Part shown: piece by piece, positions 41,419-49,549 of the stretch
How the letters are laid out: each line of letters opens with the position of its first letter
How positions within the stretch are numbered: position 1 is the first letter of the stretch
Source of the DNA: JAFLUQ01 sp964551215
GTDB lineage: Bacteria > Bacillota > Clostridia > UMGS1883
Length of the DNA: 64,000 nucleotides
NCBI GenBank assembly: GCA_964551215.1
Contig: CAZKBV010000001.1
Coordinates: 30,216 to 94,215 of the forward strand
Reading direction: 5' to 3'
Program-made: the position numbers and the translations under genes
Notes under the pieces: model-generated
Database searches by the model: none
What the model saw: only the letters and a program-made list of their open reading frames with translations
Told to the model about the DNA's origin: nothing

Positions 41419-42186
41419 ATGGCTAAGAAAAGAAAGAAAAAGAGAAAGAACAGGGGTCTTGTGTGCGTTATGGTGATACTGAGCGCATTGCTTGTGTTTG
41501 TCATTTCATTTATAATCGCGTACATGGTTTTCTCCAGCAGGGACACCCAAAAGGTGGATGTTCCCGATAACGGCGGCGCGGTTATAAACAACACCTCGGA
41601 GCTTGACGGCGATGGCAGCGGTGCCATTGCCGTTCTTGACGATGACGGCGAACTTTACTCCGGCGGCAAGGGCGAGGATGTTATAAAGCGCGTCGGTTCG
41701 GAATCCCTGGCGGCCTCCTCCGCTACGGAAACGCCCATTACCAAAGCCTCGTCTGCCTCCTCAAAGAGCAGCTCTTCCAAGAGTGACGATTCCGAGTCCT
41801 CGTCAAGCGCCTCAAAAAATTCTTCTTCAAGCAAGACCTCAACGGAAAAAGCCTCTTCTTCAAAGAGCGGCTCTTCCAAGGATGACGAAGACAGCGAAGC
41901 TTCCGCGTCCTCCTCCGGCAAAAGCAGCTCCTCCAAAACAGATACAACAAAAAGCGAAAGCGGCAAATCGTCCTCTTCCGAAAACAGCGAAGCCTCCGCG
42001 TCAAAGGCCTCGTCGTCAAGCAAAAATTCGGAGGGAAGCTCTTCGAAGTCTGAGACTAACTCGGAATCCGATTCCGAATCAAGGTCGGAAAGCTCTTCCA
42101 AGAGCGAAAGCTCGTCTTCTTCTTCCTCCGGCTCCTCCGACGACGATGACCGCCGGCCCGTGCAGGTCAGCGACGACGGAATTTAA
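41419..42186 (+). CDS. Ser-rich low-complexity membrane protein
   Basis: 255 residues, unrecognised. A very basic N-terminus (AKKRKKKRKNRG) precedes one transmembrane helix (VCVMVILSALLVFVISFIIAYMVF, ~15-38), so type II topology with the long C-terminal part outside is likely. A short acidic segment (~45-95) leads to ~145 residues made almost only of Ser, Lys, Glu, Asp and Ala, in runs such as SSASKNSSSSKTSTEK. The tail could act as a wall-spanning linker, or be a glycosylation or phosphorylation substrate, but no anchor or enzymatic domain is visible. It has its own promoter and terminator. Confidence 0.75.
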   Translation: MAKKRKKKRKNRGLVCVMVILSALLVFVISFIIAYMVFSSRDTQKVDVPDNGGAVINNTSELDGDGSGAIAVLDDDGELYSGGKGEDVIKRVGSESLAASSATETPITKASSASSKSSSSKSDDSESSSSASKNSSSSKTSTEKASSSKSGSSKDDEDSEASASSSGKSSSSKTDTTKSESGKSSSSENSEASASKASSSSKNSEGSSSKSETNSESDSESRSESSSKSESSSSSSSGSSDDDDRRPVQVSDDGI

Positions 42187-42200
42187 AAGGGCGGCGCAAA

Positions 42201-42271
42201 GGAGCAGCCTTATCAAGGGTAAAACGAACAAGCCGGCGCTTGCCCTTGACAAGGCCGCTCCTTCGCTTTTC
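42201..42271 (+). terminator. Terminator of the Ser-rich gene
   Basis: GGAGC-GCCTT-TCAAGGG pairs with CCCTTGA-AAGGC-GCTCC in a 17-bp stem with two single mismatches and a 23-base loop, followed by TTCGCTTTTC. Confidence 0.65.
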
Positions 42272-42321
42272 AAGGAAGTCAGGGAAGCGCATATTTTGCG
42301 GCGCGAACAACGAAAAAACTC

Positions 42322-42350
42322 TTGCAAAGCAGGCAAATCTATGTTATAAT
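42322..42350 (+). promoter_or_regulatory. Sigma-A promoter of the small membrane protein-valS operon
   Basis: TTGCAA and TATAAT with a 17-base spacer. The leader to the first gene is only about 25 bases, so there is no room for a valine T-box. Confidence 0.8.
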
Positions 42351-42381
42351 ACATTTTCGGTAAACGCTTTACGGGAAGGGG

Positions 42382-42621
42382 ATGGTTGCCATATTAAGCC
42401 GCATATTCGACATTTCGGGGGTTATGCTTACGCCCTTGACGGTTTTAGGCCTGATTATTATAGTCTTAGGCGGCCTCGTCTGCGTCTTTTCCCGACCTAT
42501 AATGAACAAAATTACCGGACGGGAAAACAGTCCGGAGGATACTCTGCCTGTAAAATACACCGCTTTGGCATTGACAGCGGCAGGCTTTATCATATTAGTT
42601 ATATGCGAAAGGATGAAATAA
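42382..42621 (+). CDS. Small two-helix membrane protein upstream of valS
   Basis: 79 residues, unrecognised. Two hydrophobic helices (VMLTPLTVLGLIIIVLGGLVCVF, ~14-36, and YTALALTAAGFIILVIC, ~59-75) flank a polar loop. A GGAAGGGG site precedes the ATG. Its stop codon is immediately followed by the valS ATG, so the two are translated from one message. The layout is that of a membrane hairpin; no family is assigned. Confidence 0.7.
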   Translation: MVAILSRIFDISGVMLTPLTVLGLIIIVLGGLVCVFSRPIMNKITGRENSPEDTLPVKYTALALTAAGFIILVICERMK

Positions 42622-45243
42622 ATGAAAAAGCTGGAAAAAACCTATAATCCCGGTGACATAGAGGACAGGCTTTATAAAAAATGGGTTGACAAAGGCTATT
42701 TTCACGCGGAGCCGGACTCAAAAAAGGAACCCTATACCATCGTTATCCCCCCGCCAAACGTTACGGGCCAGCTTCACATGGGTCACGCCCTCGACGAAAC
42801 CCTTCAGGATATTCTTATCCGATACAAGCGTATGCAGGGCTTCAACGCGCTGTGGATTCCCGGCACAGATCACGCCGGTATAGCCACCCAGATAAAGGTT
42901 GAGGAGACTCTGCGCAAGGAGGAGGGCCTCACTCGCTACGATTTAGGGCGGGAAAAATTCCTCGAAAGAGTTTGGGACTGGAAAAACAAATACGGCAACA
43001 GAATTATAAATCAGCTTAAAAAGCTGGGCAGCTCCTGCGACTGGGACAGAGAGCGCTTCACCATGGACGAGGGCTGTTCCAAGGCGGTGAAGGAGGTTTT
43101 TGTAAACCTTTACAACAAGGGGCTTATTTATCAAGGCTCAAGGATAATCAACTGGTGTCCTCACTGCGTAACCGCGCTTTCCGACGCCGAGGTAGAGCAT
43201 CAGGAGCAGGCCGGCCATTTCTGGCACATAAAATATCCCATAAAGGACAGCGATGATTTTGTCATAATCGCCACCACCCGTCCCGAAACGATGCTCGGCG
43301 ATACCGCCGTCGCGGTAAATCCCGACGACGAAAGATACAAGGATCTTGTGGGCAAAATGCTCGTTTTGCCTCTCGTGGGCCGCGAAATTCCCGTAATCGC
43401 CGACGAATATGTGGATAAGGAGTTCGGTACGGGCTGTGTTAAAATTACTCCCGCTCACGACCCCAACGACTTTGAGGTGGGGCTTCGCCACAATCTTGAA
43501 CAGATACGCGTTATGAACGACGACGCCACCATAAACGAGCTTGGAGGCAAATACGCCGGAATGGATCGCTACGAAGCCAGAGAAGCAATGGTTGCCGACC
43601 TAAAGGCGCAGGGGCTTCTCGTCAAGGTGGAGGATCACTCCCACAACGTAGGAACCTGCTACCGTTGCGGAACTACGGTAGAGCCTATTATTTCCAAGCA
43701 GTGGTTTGTTAAAATGAAGCCCCTCGCCGGGCCTGCCATCGAAGCCGTAAAGGACGGACGCACTCAGTTTATTCCCTCCCACTTTGAAAAGGTGTATTTC
43801 CACTGGCTGGAAAACATCCGCGACTGGTGCATATCCCGTCAGCTTTGGTGGGGGCATCGAATTCCCGCGTTTTACTGCGACGACTGCGGAGAAATTACCG
43901 TAACAAAGGAGGACAAGGCCTTCTGCCCCAAATGCGGAAAGGAAATGAGACAGGATCCCGACACTTTGGACACATGGTTCAGCTCGGCTCTTTGGCCCTT
44001 TTCCACCTTGGGATGGCCCGAAAAAACGAAGGATTTGGAATACTTCTACCCCACAAGCACCCTTGTTACGGGCTACGACATAATCCCCTTCTGGGTTATG
44101 CGCATGATGTTCTCCGGTCTGGAGCATACCGGTCAGGTTCCCTTTAAAAATGTATTTATTCACGGTCTTGTGCGCGACAGTCAGGGCAGAAAAATGAGCA
44201 AATCCCTCGGCAACGGCATTGATCCCCTTGAAATCATCGACAAATACGGCACCGACGCTCTGCGCTTCACTCTCGCCTCCGGCAACGCCCCGGGCAACGA
44301 TATGCGTTTCTACATTGAAAGAGTCGAGGCCGGCCGCAACTTTGCCAACAAGATGTGGAACGCCGCCCGCTTTGTGCTGATGAATTTGGAAATAGAAAAG
44401 CGCGAGCTGCCGAAGGCTCCGAAAATTGAAGATAAATGGATACTTTCCCGGCTTAACAAAACGGTTAAAACCGTAACCGAAAACTTAGACCACTTTGAGC
44501 TGGGCGTAGCGCTGGGAAACCTTTATGACTTCATTTGGGACGAGCTTTGCGATTGGTATATTGAGCTTGTAAAGCCCCGCCTTTACAGCGCCGACCAAGG
44601 CAGCAAGCTTGACGCTCAGCGTACGCTTGTATACGTGCTTACCGACACAATGAAGCTTATGCACCCATTTATGCCCTTTATTACCGAAGAAATTTTCTGT
44701 TCTCTGCCGGTTGAGGAAGAAACCGTAGTTACCGCAAAATGGCCGGAATACGACGAAAGCCTCGACGACAGCGACGCCGAAAATACAATGGCGACAATTT
44801 GCGACGCGATAAAAAGCGTGCGCAATACCAGAACGGATATGAACGTTCCTCCTTCACGGAAGGCCGCTATGTTTATCGTTACCGACTCTCCCCTTGTTTA
44901 CTCTCAGGGGACGGCTTTCTTTGAAAAGCTGGCCGGAGCAAAAGACGTAACCATAACCTCCGACGAGGCTTCAATCCCCAAGGGATCTGTAAGCGTTGTT
45001 GTCCACGGAGCGAAAATATTCATTCCCACAGAGGAGCTTATTGACGTCGAAAAGGAGAAGGAACGCCTTAAAAAGGAGAAGGAGCGCCTTGAAGGGGAAA
45101 TTGCCAGAGTCGAAAAAATGCTCGGCAATCCCGGCTTCGTAAATAAGGCTCCTCAAAAGAAAATCGATGACGAAAAAGCCAAGGGCGAAAAGTACAGGGA
45201 GATGTATGCCGGCGTAATCGAAAGTCTCAATAAATTAAATTAA
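42622..45243 (+). CDS. valS: Valine--tRNA ligase
   Basis: Charges tRNA(Val). 873 residues, normal bacterial length. Class I motifs: HIGH in PPPNVTGQLHMGHALDETL and KMSKS in GRKMSKSLGNGIDPLEI. The editing domain (CP1) is at ~190-340 (TTRPETMLGDTAVAVNPDDERY). A zinc-type CDDCG...CPKCGKEM insert lies near residue 420. A C-terminal coiled-coil arm (EKEKERLKKEKERLEGEIARVEKML) contacts tRNA. It directly follows the small membrane protein gene and ends before a bidirectional terminator. Confidence 0.97.
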   Translation: MKKLEKTYNPGDIEDRLYKKWVDKGYFHAEPDSKKEPYTIVIPPPNVTGQLHMGHALDETLQDILIRYKRMQGFNALWIPGTDHAGIATQIKVEETLRKEEGLTRYDLGREKFLERVWDWKNKYGNRIINQLKKLGSSCDWDRERFTMDEGCSKAVKEVFVNLYNKGLIYQGSRIINWCPHCVTALSDAEVEHQEQAGHFWHIKYPIKDSDDFVIIATTRPETMLGDTAVAVNPDDERYKDLVGKMLVLPLVGREIPVIADEYVDKEFGTGCVKITPAHDPNDFEVGLRHNLEQIRVMNDDATINELGGKYAGMDRYEAREAMVADLKAQGLLVKVEDHSHNVGTCYRCGTTVEPIISKQWFVKMKPLAGPAIEAVKDGRTQFIPSHFEKVYFHWLENIRDWCISRQLWWGHRIPAFYCDDCGEITVTKEDKAFCPKCGKEMRQDPDTLDTWFSSALWPFSTLGWPEKTKDLEYFYPTSTLVTGYDIIPFWVMRMMFSGLEHTGQVPFKNVFIHGLVRDSQGRKMSKSLGNGIDPLEIIDKYGTDALRFTLASGNAPGNDMRFYIERVEAGRNFANKMWNAARFVLMNLEIEKRELPKAPKIEDKWILSRLNKTVKTVTENLDHFELGVALGNLYDFIWDELCDWYIELVKPRLYSADQGSKLDAQRTLVYVLTDTMKLMHPFMPFITEEIFCSLPVEEETVVTAKWPEYDESLDDSDAENTMATICDAIKSVRNTRTDMNVPPSRKAAMFIVTDSPLVYSQGTAFFEKLAGAKDVTITSDEASIPKGSVSVVVHGAKIFIPTEELIDVEKEKERLKKEKERLEGEIARVEKMLGNPGFVNKAPQKKIDDEKAKGEKYREMYAGVIESLNKLN

Positions 45244-45260
45244 AAAAGCCAAATAAAATA

Positions 45261-45320
45261 AACGGAGCGCGTTCACATTAAACCAATCGGTTATGTAAAC
45301 CGCGCTCCGTTTTTTATTTT
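45261..45320. terminator. Bidirectional terminator between valS and the SLH gene
   Basis: AACGGAGCGCG and CGCGCTCCGTT arms enclose a loop of about 29 bases, followed by TTTTTATTTT on the plus strand. Confidence 0.85.
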
Positions 45321-45324
45321 GCCT

Positions 45325-47643
45325 TTAAATCATTGTCACCACAATCACCTTCACGGTGCCGCCTTTGCTTATTTGACGGTCCGAATAAAGAGTGACCTTT
45401 ACAACGCCCTTAAGCTCGGTAAGCTTATCAAGGCTGATAGCTTGATAATTCTTTGGCAAATCCCCGCCGTAGGCAACCGCGCTGTCGCTTAGAGTATAAA
45501 CCGTATCTCCCAGCTTTATCCTCGTTTCGGTCTTGGCTGTTATCTCGCTTCCGCTGCCCACCTCCGTAAGGCTTATAAAGGTGTCCTTGCCGTCGCTGCC
45601 AAGGCCGTAGCCGATTGCGTCGCCCGGGTTAAAGGTATAGTTGGTTGTAATTTCCCGTTCAGAAGAGCCTATAAGGAAGGTATAGGTCTTTCTGGCGGAG
45701 CTTGTTTGTGTTCCGTCAGGAGTGGATTTTTCCTTTACTACGCCGTAAGTATACTGCTCATTTGTCAGCTTCTGGACATATATAATGGATATATCCCCCA
45801 TGGTGCCGGTCTGCTGAACATGGATAACCTCCGCGTCGGAGAGGGAATCGACGCCGATTTCGTTTATAGATACCTTTCTCAGGGTTGCGGCGCCCTCATC
45901 GGGAAGGCTTACAAGCTCAATTATGCCGTAGTCGTTGGCAAACCAATGACCGTTAAGGCTGGGCGTGGATTTGTCAAGAGTTCCCGTTATCTTTGTGTAG
46001 TTTACCTTTTCAAGGCTGAGGATTCCGTTTGAAAAGTTCAGCTTGCGGAACTCGCCTATATTATCGGTGTAATCCTTATCGCACTTATAGTCCGCCGTGC
46101 TGCCGTCGCCCATGAACATGGTGACGCGGTAGTTTCCGCTGCCCTTGTCGTCGTCATCCTCGGAAAGGGAAACATAGGCGTTTTGAATTACGCCATAGCT
46201 CTGAAGGTCCGCCCCTTCCGTGTCAACAGCGTCCACAATTTCGCCGTTTCTGCCCTTAAGAAGTGTGACGCGGTCGTTAATCGCAAAGGCGCCTTCGCTT
46301 TCGTTGAGCTTATTTATAGCCGTCTGAGTCGCAAGCTCGTATTGCGTGCCGCTGAGAACAATGCTTGTTACGTTGGCCTTAATGGGCAGAGCCTTTTCGT
46401 ATATGCCCGTAACCTTGTCGGCATAAGCGTAAAGGGTATTGGTGTTTTCCGCATAATAAAGCACGTCAAACCGTTCTATATCGCTGAGCGCCGCGCTGAG
46501 TCCCTTGCGTATCACCTTAAGGTCGGAGGTGTTCTTTATGCCAAAGGCATCCACGGCGGAGAAGCTCTCGCTTGTTACCGTTACGGGGCCTATCATGGTC
46601 TTTGTGGAAAGCAGCGCCCTTTGGAAACTGCCGCGGCTGTCATAGAACAGCTTAAGCTCGCTGCCCTCTGTCATTAGCTGGTAGCCGGTTCCCATTGTAA
46701 GAGTGTCTCCCTCGTTGTAAAGAGGGTAATTGAGCGAGAAGCTTTCCTGTTCGGCTATACCGTTTTCGGTGTAATTTATTTCAATTTTGTTAGTCTCGCT
46801 GTTTTTAAGAGTGCTTACAACAATCACTGTGCGCACGGTTTCATTATCGGGAATATAAATTACGACTTCATTATCCTTGTTATAGTAAAGGTCGCCGCTT
46901 GTTCCCACCATTTCCTCGGGGACGTCGCTGTCAGCGGTGATTTTAAAGTTGCCCGCGCTGGTTTTGATTGTTTCGCTGCCAAGGGAAACATCCGACTTGT
47001 CGTCGGCAATAATCGTAATATCCTCGGCGCTGGTAACGCTACGCTTAGTAATAAGCTCCGCTCCCGACTTCATATCGGTAAAGAGAGCGTTGTAACACAG
47101 CTTCGCGGCTTCGCCGCGGGTTATGGGGCGGGAATAATCGTCAATGTAAAGTCCGTCCAGAAGGCCGATTGCCTGAGCCTTTTCGATATACCCGTCCGGC
47201 CAGCGGTAGCCGACATCATCGCCGCTATAGCCAAGGGTGCGGACAACGACGGTTATCGCCTGAGAATAGGTAATTTCTTCGTCCGCGCCGAAGGTGCCGT
47301 TGGGATAGCCCGCAATTACTCCCTCGCCGCTCACAAGACCTATATAGCCCGTGGCCCAATGACCGTCGGGAACGTCCTCAAAGGAAACGCTTGTGCTTAC
47401 AGCGTCCTCTTCCCTGCCCATAAGGTAAGTGGCAATTTTGGCAAACTGGGCCCTTGTAAGATTTTCGTAGGGATGAAAATTTCCGTCGCCCATGCCGGAT
47501 ATTATTCCGAGGCTGTCAAGCATCCCGACCGACTCCTCAAGAACGGCGTCGCCGATAATATCGCCATATATGGTTTTCGCAAAAGCTCCTGAGCCGAAAG
47601 CGACGGTAAAAGCCAGCGCGAGAGCCAGTATTTTTATCTTCAT
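45325..47643 (-). CDS. SLH-domain cell surface protein
   Basis: 772 residues. Signal peptide (~1-22), then three S-layer homology repeats within ~25-205: LGIISGMGDGNFHPYENLTRAQFAKIATYLMG; FEDVPDGHWATGYIGLVSGEGVIAGYPNGTFGADEEITYSQAITVVVRTLG; AQAIGLLDGLYIDDYSRPITRGEAAKLCYNALF. The remaining ~560 residues are beta-rich, without Cys, and contain no recognised catalytic domain. Probably bound to secondary wall polymer through the SLH repeats. The gene lies 20 bases after the ABC permease gene, in the same orientation, so the export operon and this surface protein are probably cotranscribed. Confidence 0.87.
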   Translation of the reverse strand: MKIKILALALAFTVAFGSGAFAKTIYGDIIGDAVLEESVGMLDSLGIISGMGDGNFHPYENLTRAQFAKIATYLMGREEDAVSTSVSFEDVPDGHWATGYIGLVSGEGVIAGYPNGTFGADEEITYSQAITVVVRTLGYSGDDVGYRWPDGYIEKAQAIGLLDGLYIDDYSRPITRGEAAKLCYNALFTDMKSGAELITKRSVTSAEDITIIADDKSDVSLGSETIKTSAGNFKITADSDVPEEMVGTSGDLYYNKDNEVVIYIPDNETVRTVIVVSTLKNSETNKIEINYTENGIAEQESFSLNYPLYNEGDTLTMGTGYQLMTEGSELKLFYDSRGSFQRALLSTKTMIGPVTVTSESFSAVDAFGIKNTSDLKVIRKGLSAALSDIERFDVLYYAENTNTLYAYADKVTGIYEKALPIKANVTSIVLSGTQYELATQTAINKLNESEGAFAINDRVTLLKGRNGEIVDAVDTEGADLQSYGVIQNAYVSLSEDDDDKGSGNYRVTMFMGDGSTADYKCDKDYTDNIGEFRKLNFSNGILSLEKVNYTKITGTLDKSTPSLNGHWFANDYGIIELVSLPDEGAATLRKVSINEIGVDSLSDAEVIHVQQTGTMGDISIIYVQKLTNEQYTYGVVKEKSTPDGTQTSSARKTYTFLIGSSEREITTNYTFNPGDAIGYGLGSDGKDTFISLTEVGSGSEITAKTETRIKLGDTVYTLSDSAVAYGGDLPKNYQAISLDKLTELKGVVKVTLYSDRQISKGGTVKVIVVTMI

Positions 47644-47663
47644 GCCTATTTCCTCCTTAATTA

Positions 47664-48863
47664 TTAGTCTGTTCGCAAAGCGTCGATGGGATTCAGCTTG
47701 GCGGCCTTATTGGCCGGATAAAGTCCGAAGAAAATGCCGATAAGAGCCGAGAACGCAAAGGAACCCAAAATAACGGTAACCTGTTCGGATAGGGGTACGG
47801 CGTCCATACTCATGGCTTTGCACACAAAGTAGCTTCCGCCGACCCCAACCACAATTCCGACAATGCCTCCCATACAGCTTATAACCGCGGATTCAATAAG
47901 GAACTGAGTGATTATGCTTTTCCTCTTTGCTCCGATGGATTTACGTATGCCGATTTCACGAGTACGCTCCGAAACGGTAACCAGCATAATATTCATAATG
48001 CCTATACCGCCTACCACAAGGGAGATTCCCGCAATGCCCGCCATAAGCAGCGTCATTGTTCCGAGAGCCTCGTCAATTGTGTCCATCATCTCGGCGGTGT
48101 TAAGAACATTGTAGTAGTCGTCGTTCTTAAACTTCTTATAAAGGAAGTCCTCGATGGCGTCGGTAGCGTCGCTCATATAGTCGGAACTCACGGCGGAAAC
48201 CATAAAGCTGTTAATATTGGCGTTTCTTAAAAGCCGCGTCGCCCGTGTGTACGGAATCAGCATAATGTCGTCATCGCCGCCGCTGGAGGCGTTTGAGGAT
48301 TTTTGATCCAAAAGGCCTACAACCGTAAATTTTTCATTGTTTATTTTAACCGTTTGGCCGATAGGGCTTTCGTTTCCGAAAAGCTCCTGTCTTATATATT
48401 CGCCTATTACAACAATGTTGCTGCGGTTTTCACAGTCCGCCTCGGTAATAAAGCGTCCCTCCGTAACCTCACGGCTGCGTATATCGGCATATTTTTCATT
48501 TACGCCGGTAATAGTTGACGAAACATTTTCCGTGCCGTATTTTATTACGCCCATGCCCGTAACCACGGGAGTTATGCTGTCGAAAATGTCGTCGTTTTCA
48601 TCGGCAAGCTCCTCAAGCTCAGAAAGAGACACGCTTCTTGTCTGTCCCCATCCGCCTCGGCTTATGCTTACGGTGATCAGGTTTGTACCCATGCTTTCAA
48701 GCTGGGAACGCATACTCAGCGTTGAGGCGGTGACAAGGTTTACAAGTATTATAACGGAGGCCACGCCTATAATAATGCCCAGCATTGTGAGAAAGGAACG
48801 AACTTTCGAGGACCATACGCTGGAAATAGCCATTTTAAAGGCCATGAAAATATTCACCTGCAA
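47664..48863 (-). CDS. MacB-type ABC transporter permease
   Basis: 399 residues. One N-terminal transmembrane helix, a large extracytoplasmic MacB periplasmic-core domain (~45-240) and three C-terminal helices (FtsX-like domain, ~270-390) with the characteristic ISLVVGGIGIMNIMLVTVSERTREIGIRKSIGAKR motif. It forms a mechanotransmission-type ABC exporter with the ATPase encoded upstream (10-base overlap) and the HlyD-family adaptor. Substrate unknown; peptides, lipids or macrolide-like compounds are handled by relatives. Confidence 0.92.
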   Translation of the reverse strand: MQVNIFMAFKMAISSVWSSKVRSFLTMLGIIIGVASVIILVNLVTASTLSMRSQLESMGTNLITVSISRGGWGQTRSVSLSELEELADENDDIFDSITPVVTGMGVIKYGTENVSSTITGVNEKYADIRSREVTEGRFITEADCENRSNIVVIGEYIRQELFGNESPIGQTVKINNEKFTVVGLLDQKSSNASSGGDDDIMLIPYTRATRLLRNANINSFMVSAVSSDYMSDATDAIEDFLYKKFKNDDYYNVLNTAEMMDTIDEALGTMTLLMAGIAGISLVVGGIGIMNIMLVTVSERTREIGIRKSIGAKRKSIITQFLIESAVISCMGGIVGIVVGVGGSYFVCKAMSMDAVPLSEQVTVILGSFAFSALIGIFFGLYPANKAAKLNPIDALRTD

Positions 48864-49549
48864 ATCACATCCTCTGTTGATGTTGTATCACTGGTAATCT
48901 TACCGTCCGCGATGCGGACAATGCGTTCGGCGTTGCGGGCAATGTTGCTGTCATGAGTGATGAGAACAACGGTATTGCCTTCTTTATGAATATCCTTCAT
49001 CATCTGAAGCACCTCTAAGCCTGTCTTTGAATCCAGCGCGCCGGTAGGCTCGTCGGCAAGAATAAGAGAGGGCTTGCTGCTGAGAGCGCGGGCGATTGCC
49101 ACCCTCTGCTGCTGGCCGCCGGAAAGCTCCTTCGGCTTATGGTACATTCTTTCCTCCATGCCGACCTTTACAAGAGCGGCTTGGGCAAGCTCACGCCTGC
49201 GGGCCGAGTCCATTCCGCGATATATCAACGGAAGCTCCACGTTTTCCAAGGCGGAAAGCTTGGGAAGCAGGTTATACCCCTGAAAGATAAAACCGATTTT
49301 TTCATTTCGCAGAGCCGCCAATTCATCCTCCGTCATATTTTCAACGGGGATTCCGTCAATCCAGTAGTCGCCGCTGGTGGCGGTATCGAGACAGCCTATC
49401 ATATTCATAAGAGTGGATTTTCCGCTGCCGGAGGGGCCGATAATAGAAACGAATTCCTTGGGCTTTATATGAAGATTAATCCCGTTGAGGGCCCGCACTT
49501 CAACATCGCCCATCTTATAAATTTTATACATATTTTCAATTCGTATCAT
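48854..49549 (-). CDS. MacB/LolD-type ABC transporter ATPase
   Basis: 231 residues. Walker A GPSGSGKSTLMNMIG, Q-loop FIFQGYNLLPKLSALENVELPL, signature ELSGGQQQRVAIARALSSKPSLILADEPTGALDSKTG and His switch VVLITHDSNIA. Typical of the LolD/MacB group that energises permeases with large extracytoplasmic domains. Its ATG directly follows the adaptor stop (TAAATG), and its end overlaps the permease start, so translation of the three components is coupled. Confidence 0.95.
   Translation of the reverse strand: MIRIENMYKIYKMGDVEVRALNGINLHIKPKEFVSIIGPSGSGKSTLMNMIGCLDTATSGDYWIDGIPVENMTEDELAALRNEKIGFIFQGYNLLPKLSALENVELPLIYRGMDSARRRELAQAALVKVGMEERMYHKPKELSGGQQQRVAIARALSSKPSLILADEPTGALDSKTGLEVLQMMKDIHKEGNTVVLITHDSNIARNAERIVRIADGKITSDTTSTEDVICR

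Noticed and set aside
41738..42101. Minus-strand frames of Leu/Glu-rich protein opposite the Ser-rich gene
   Set aside because: They are shadows of the repetitive serine codons and have no start signals.
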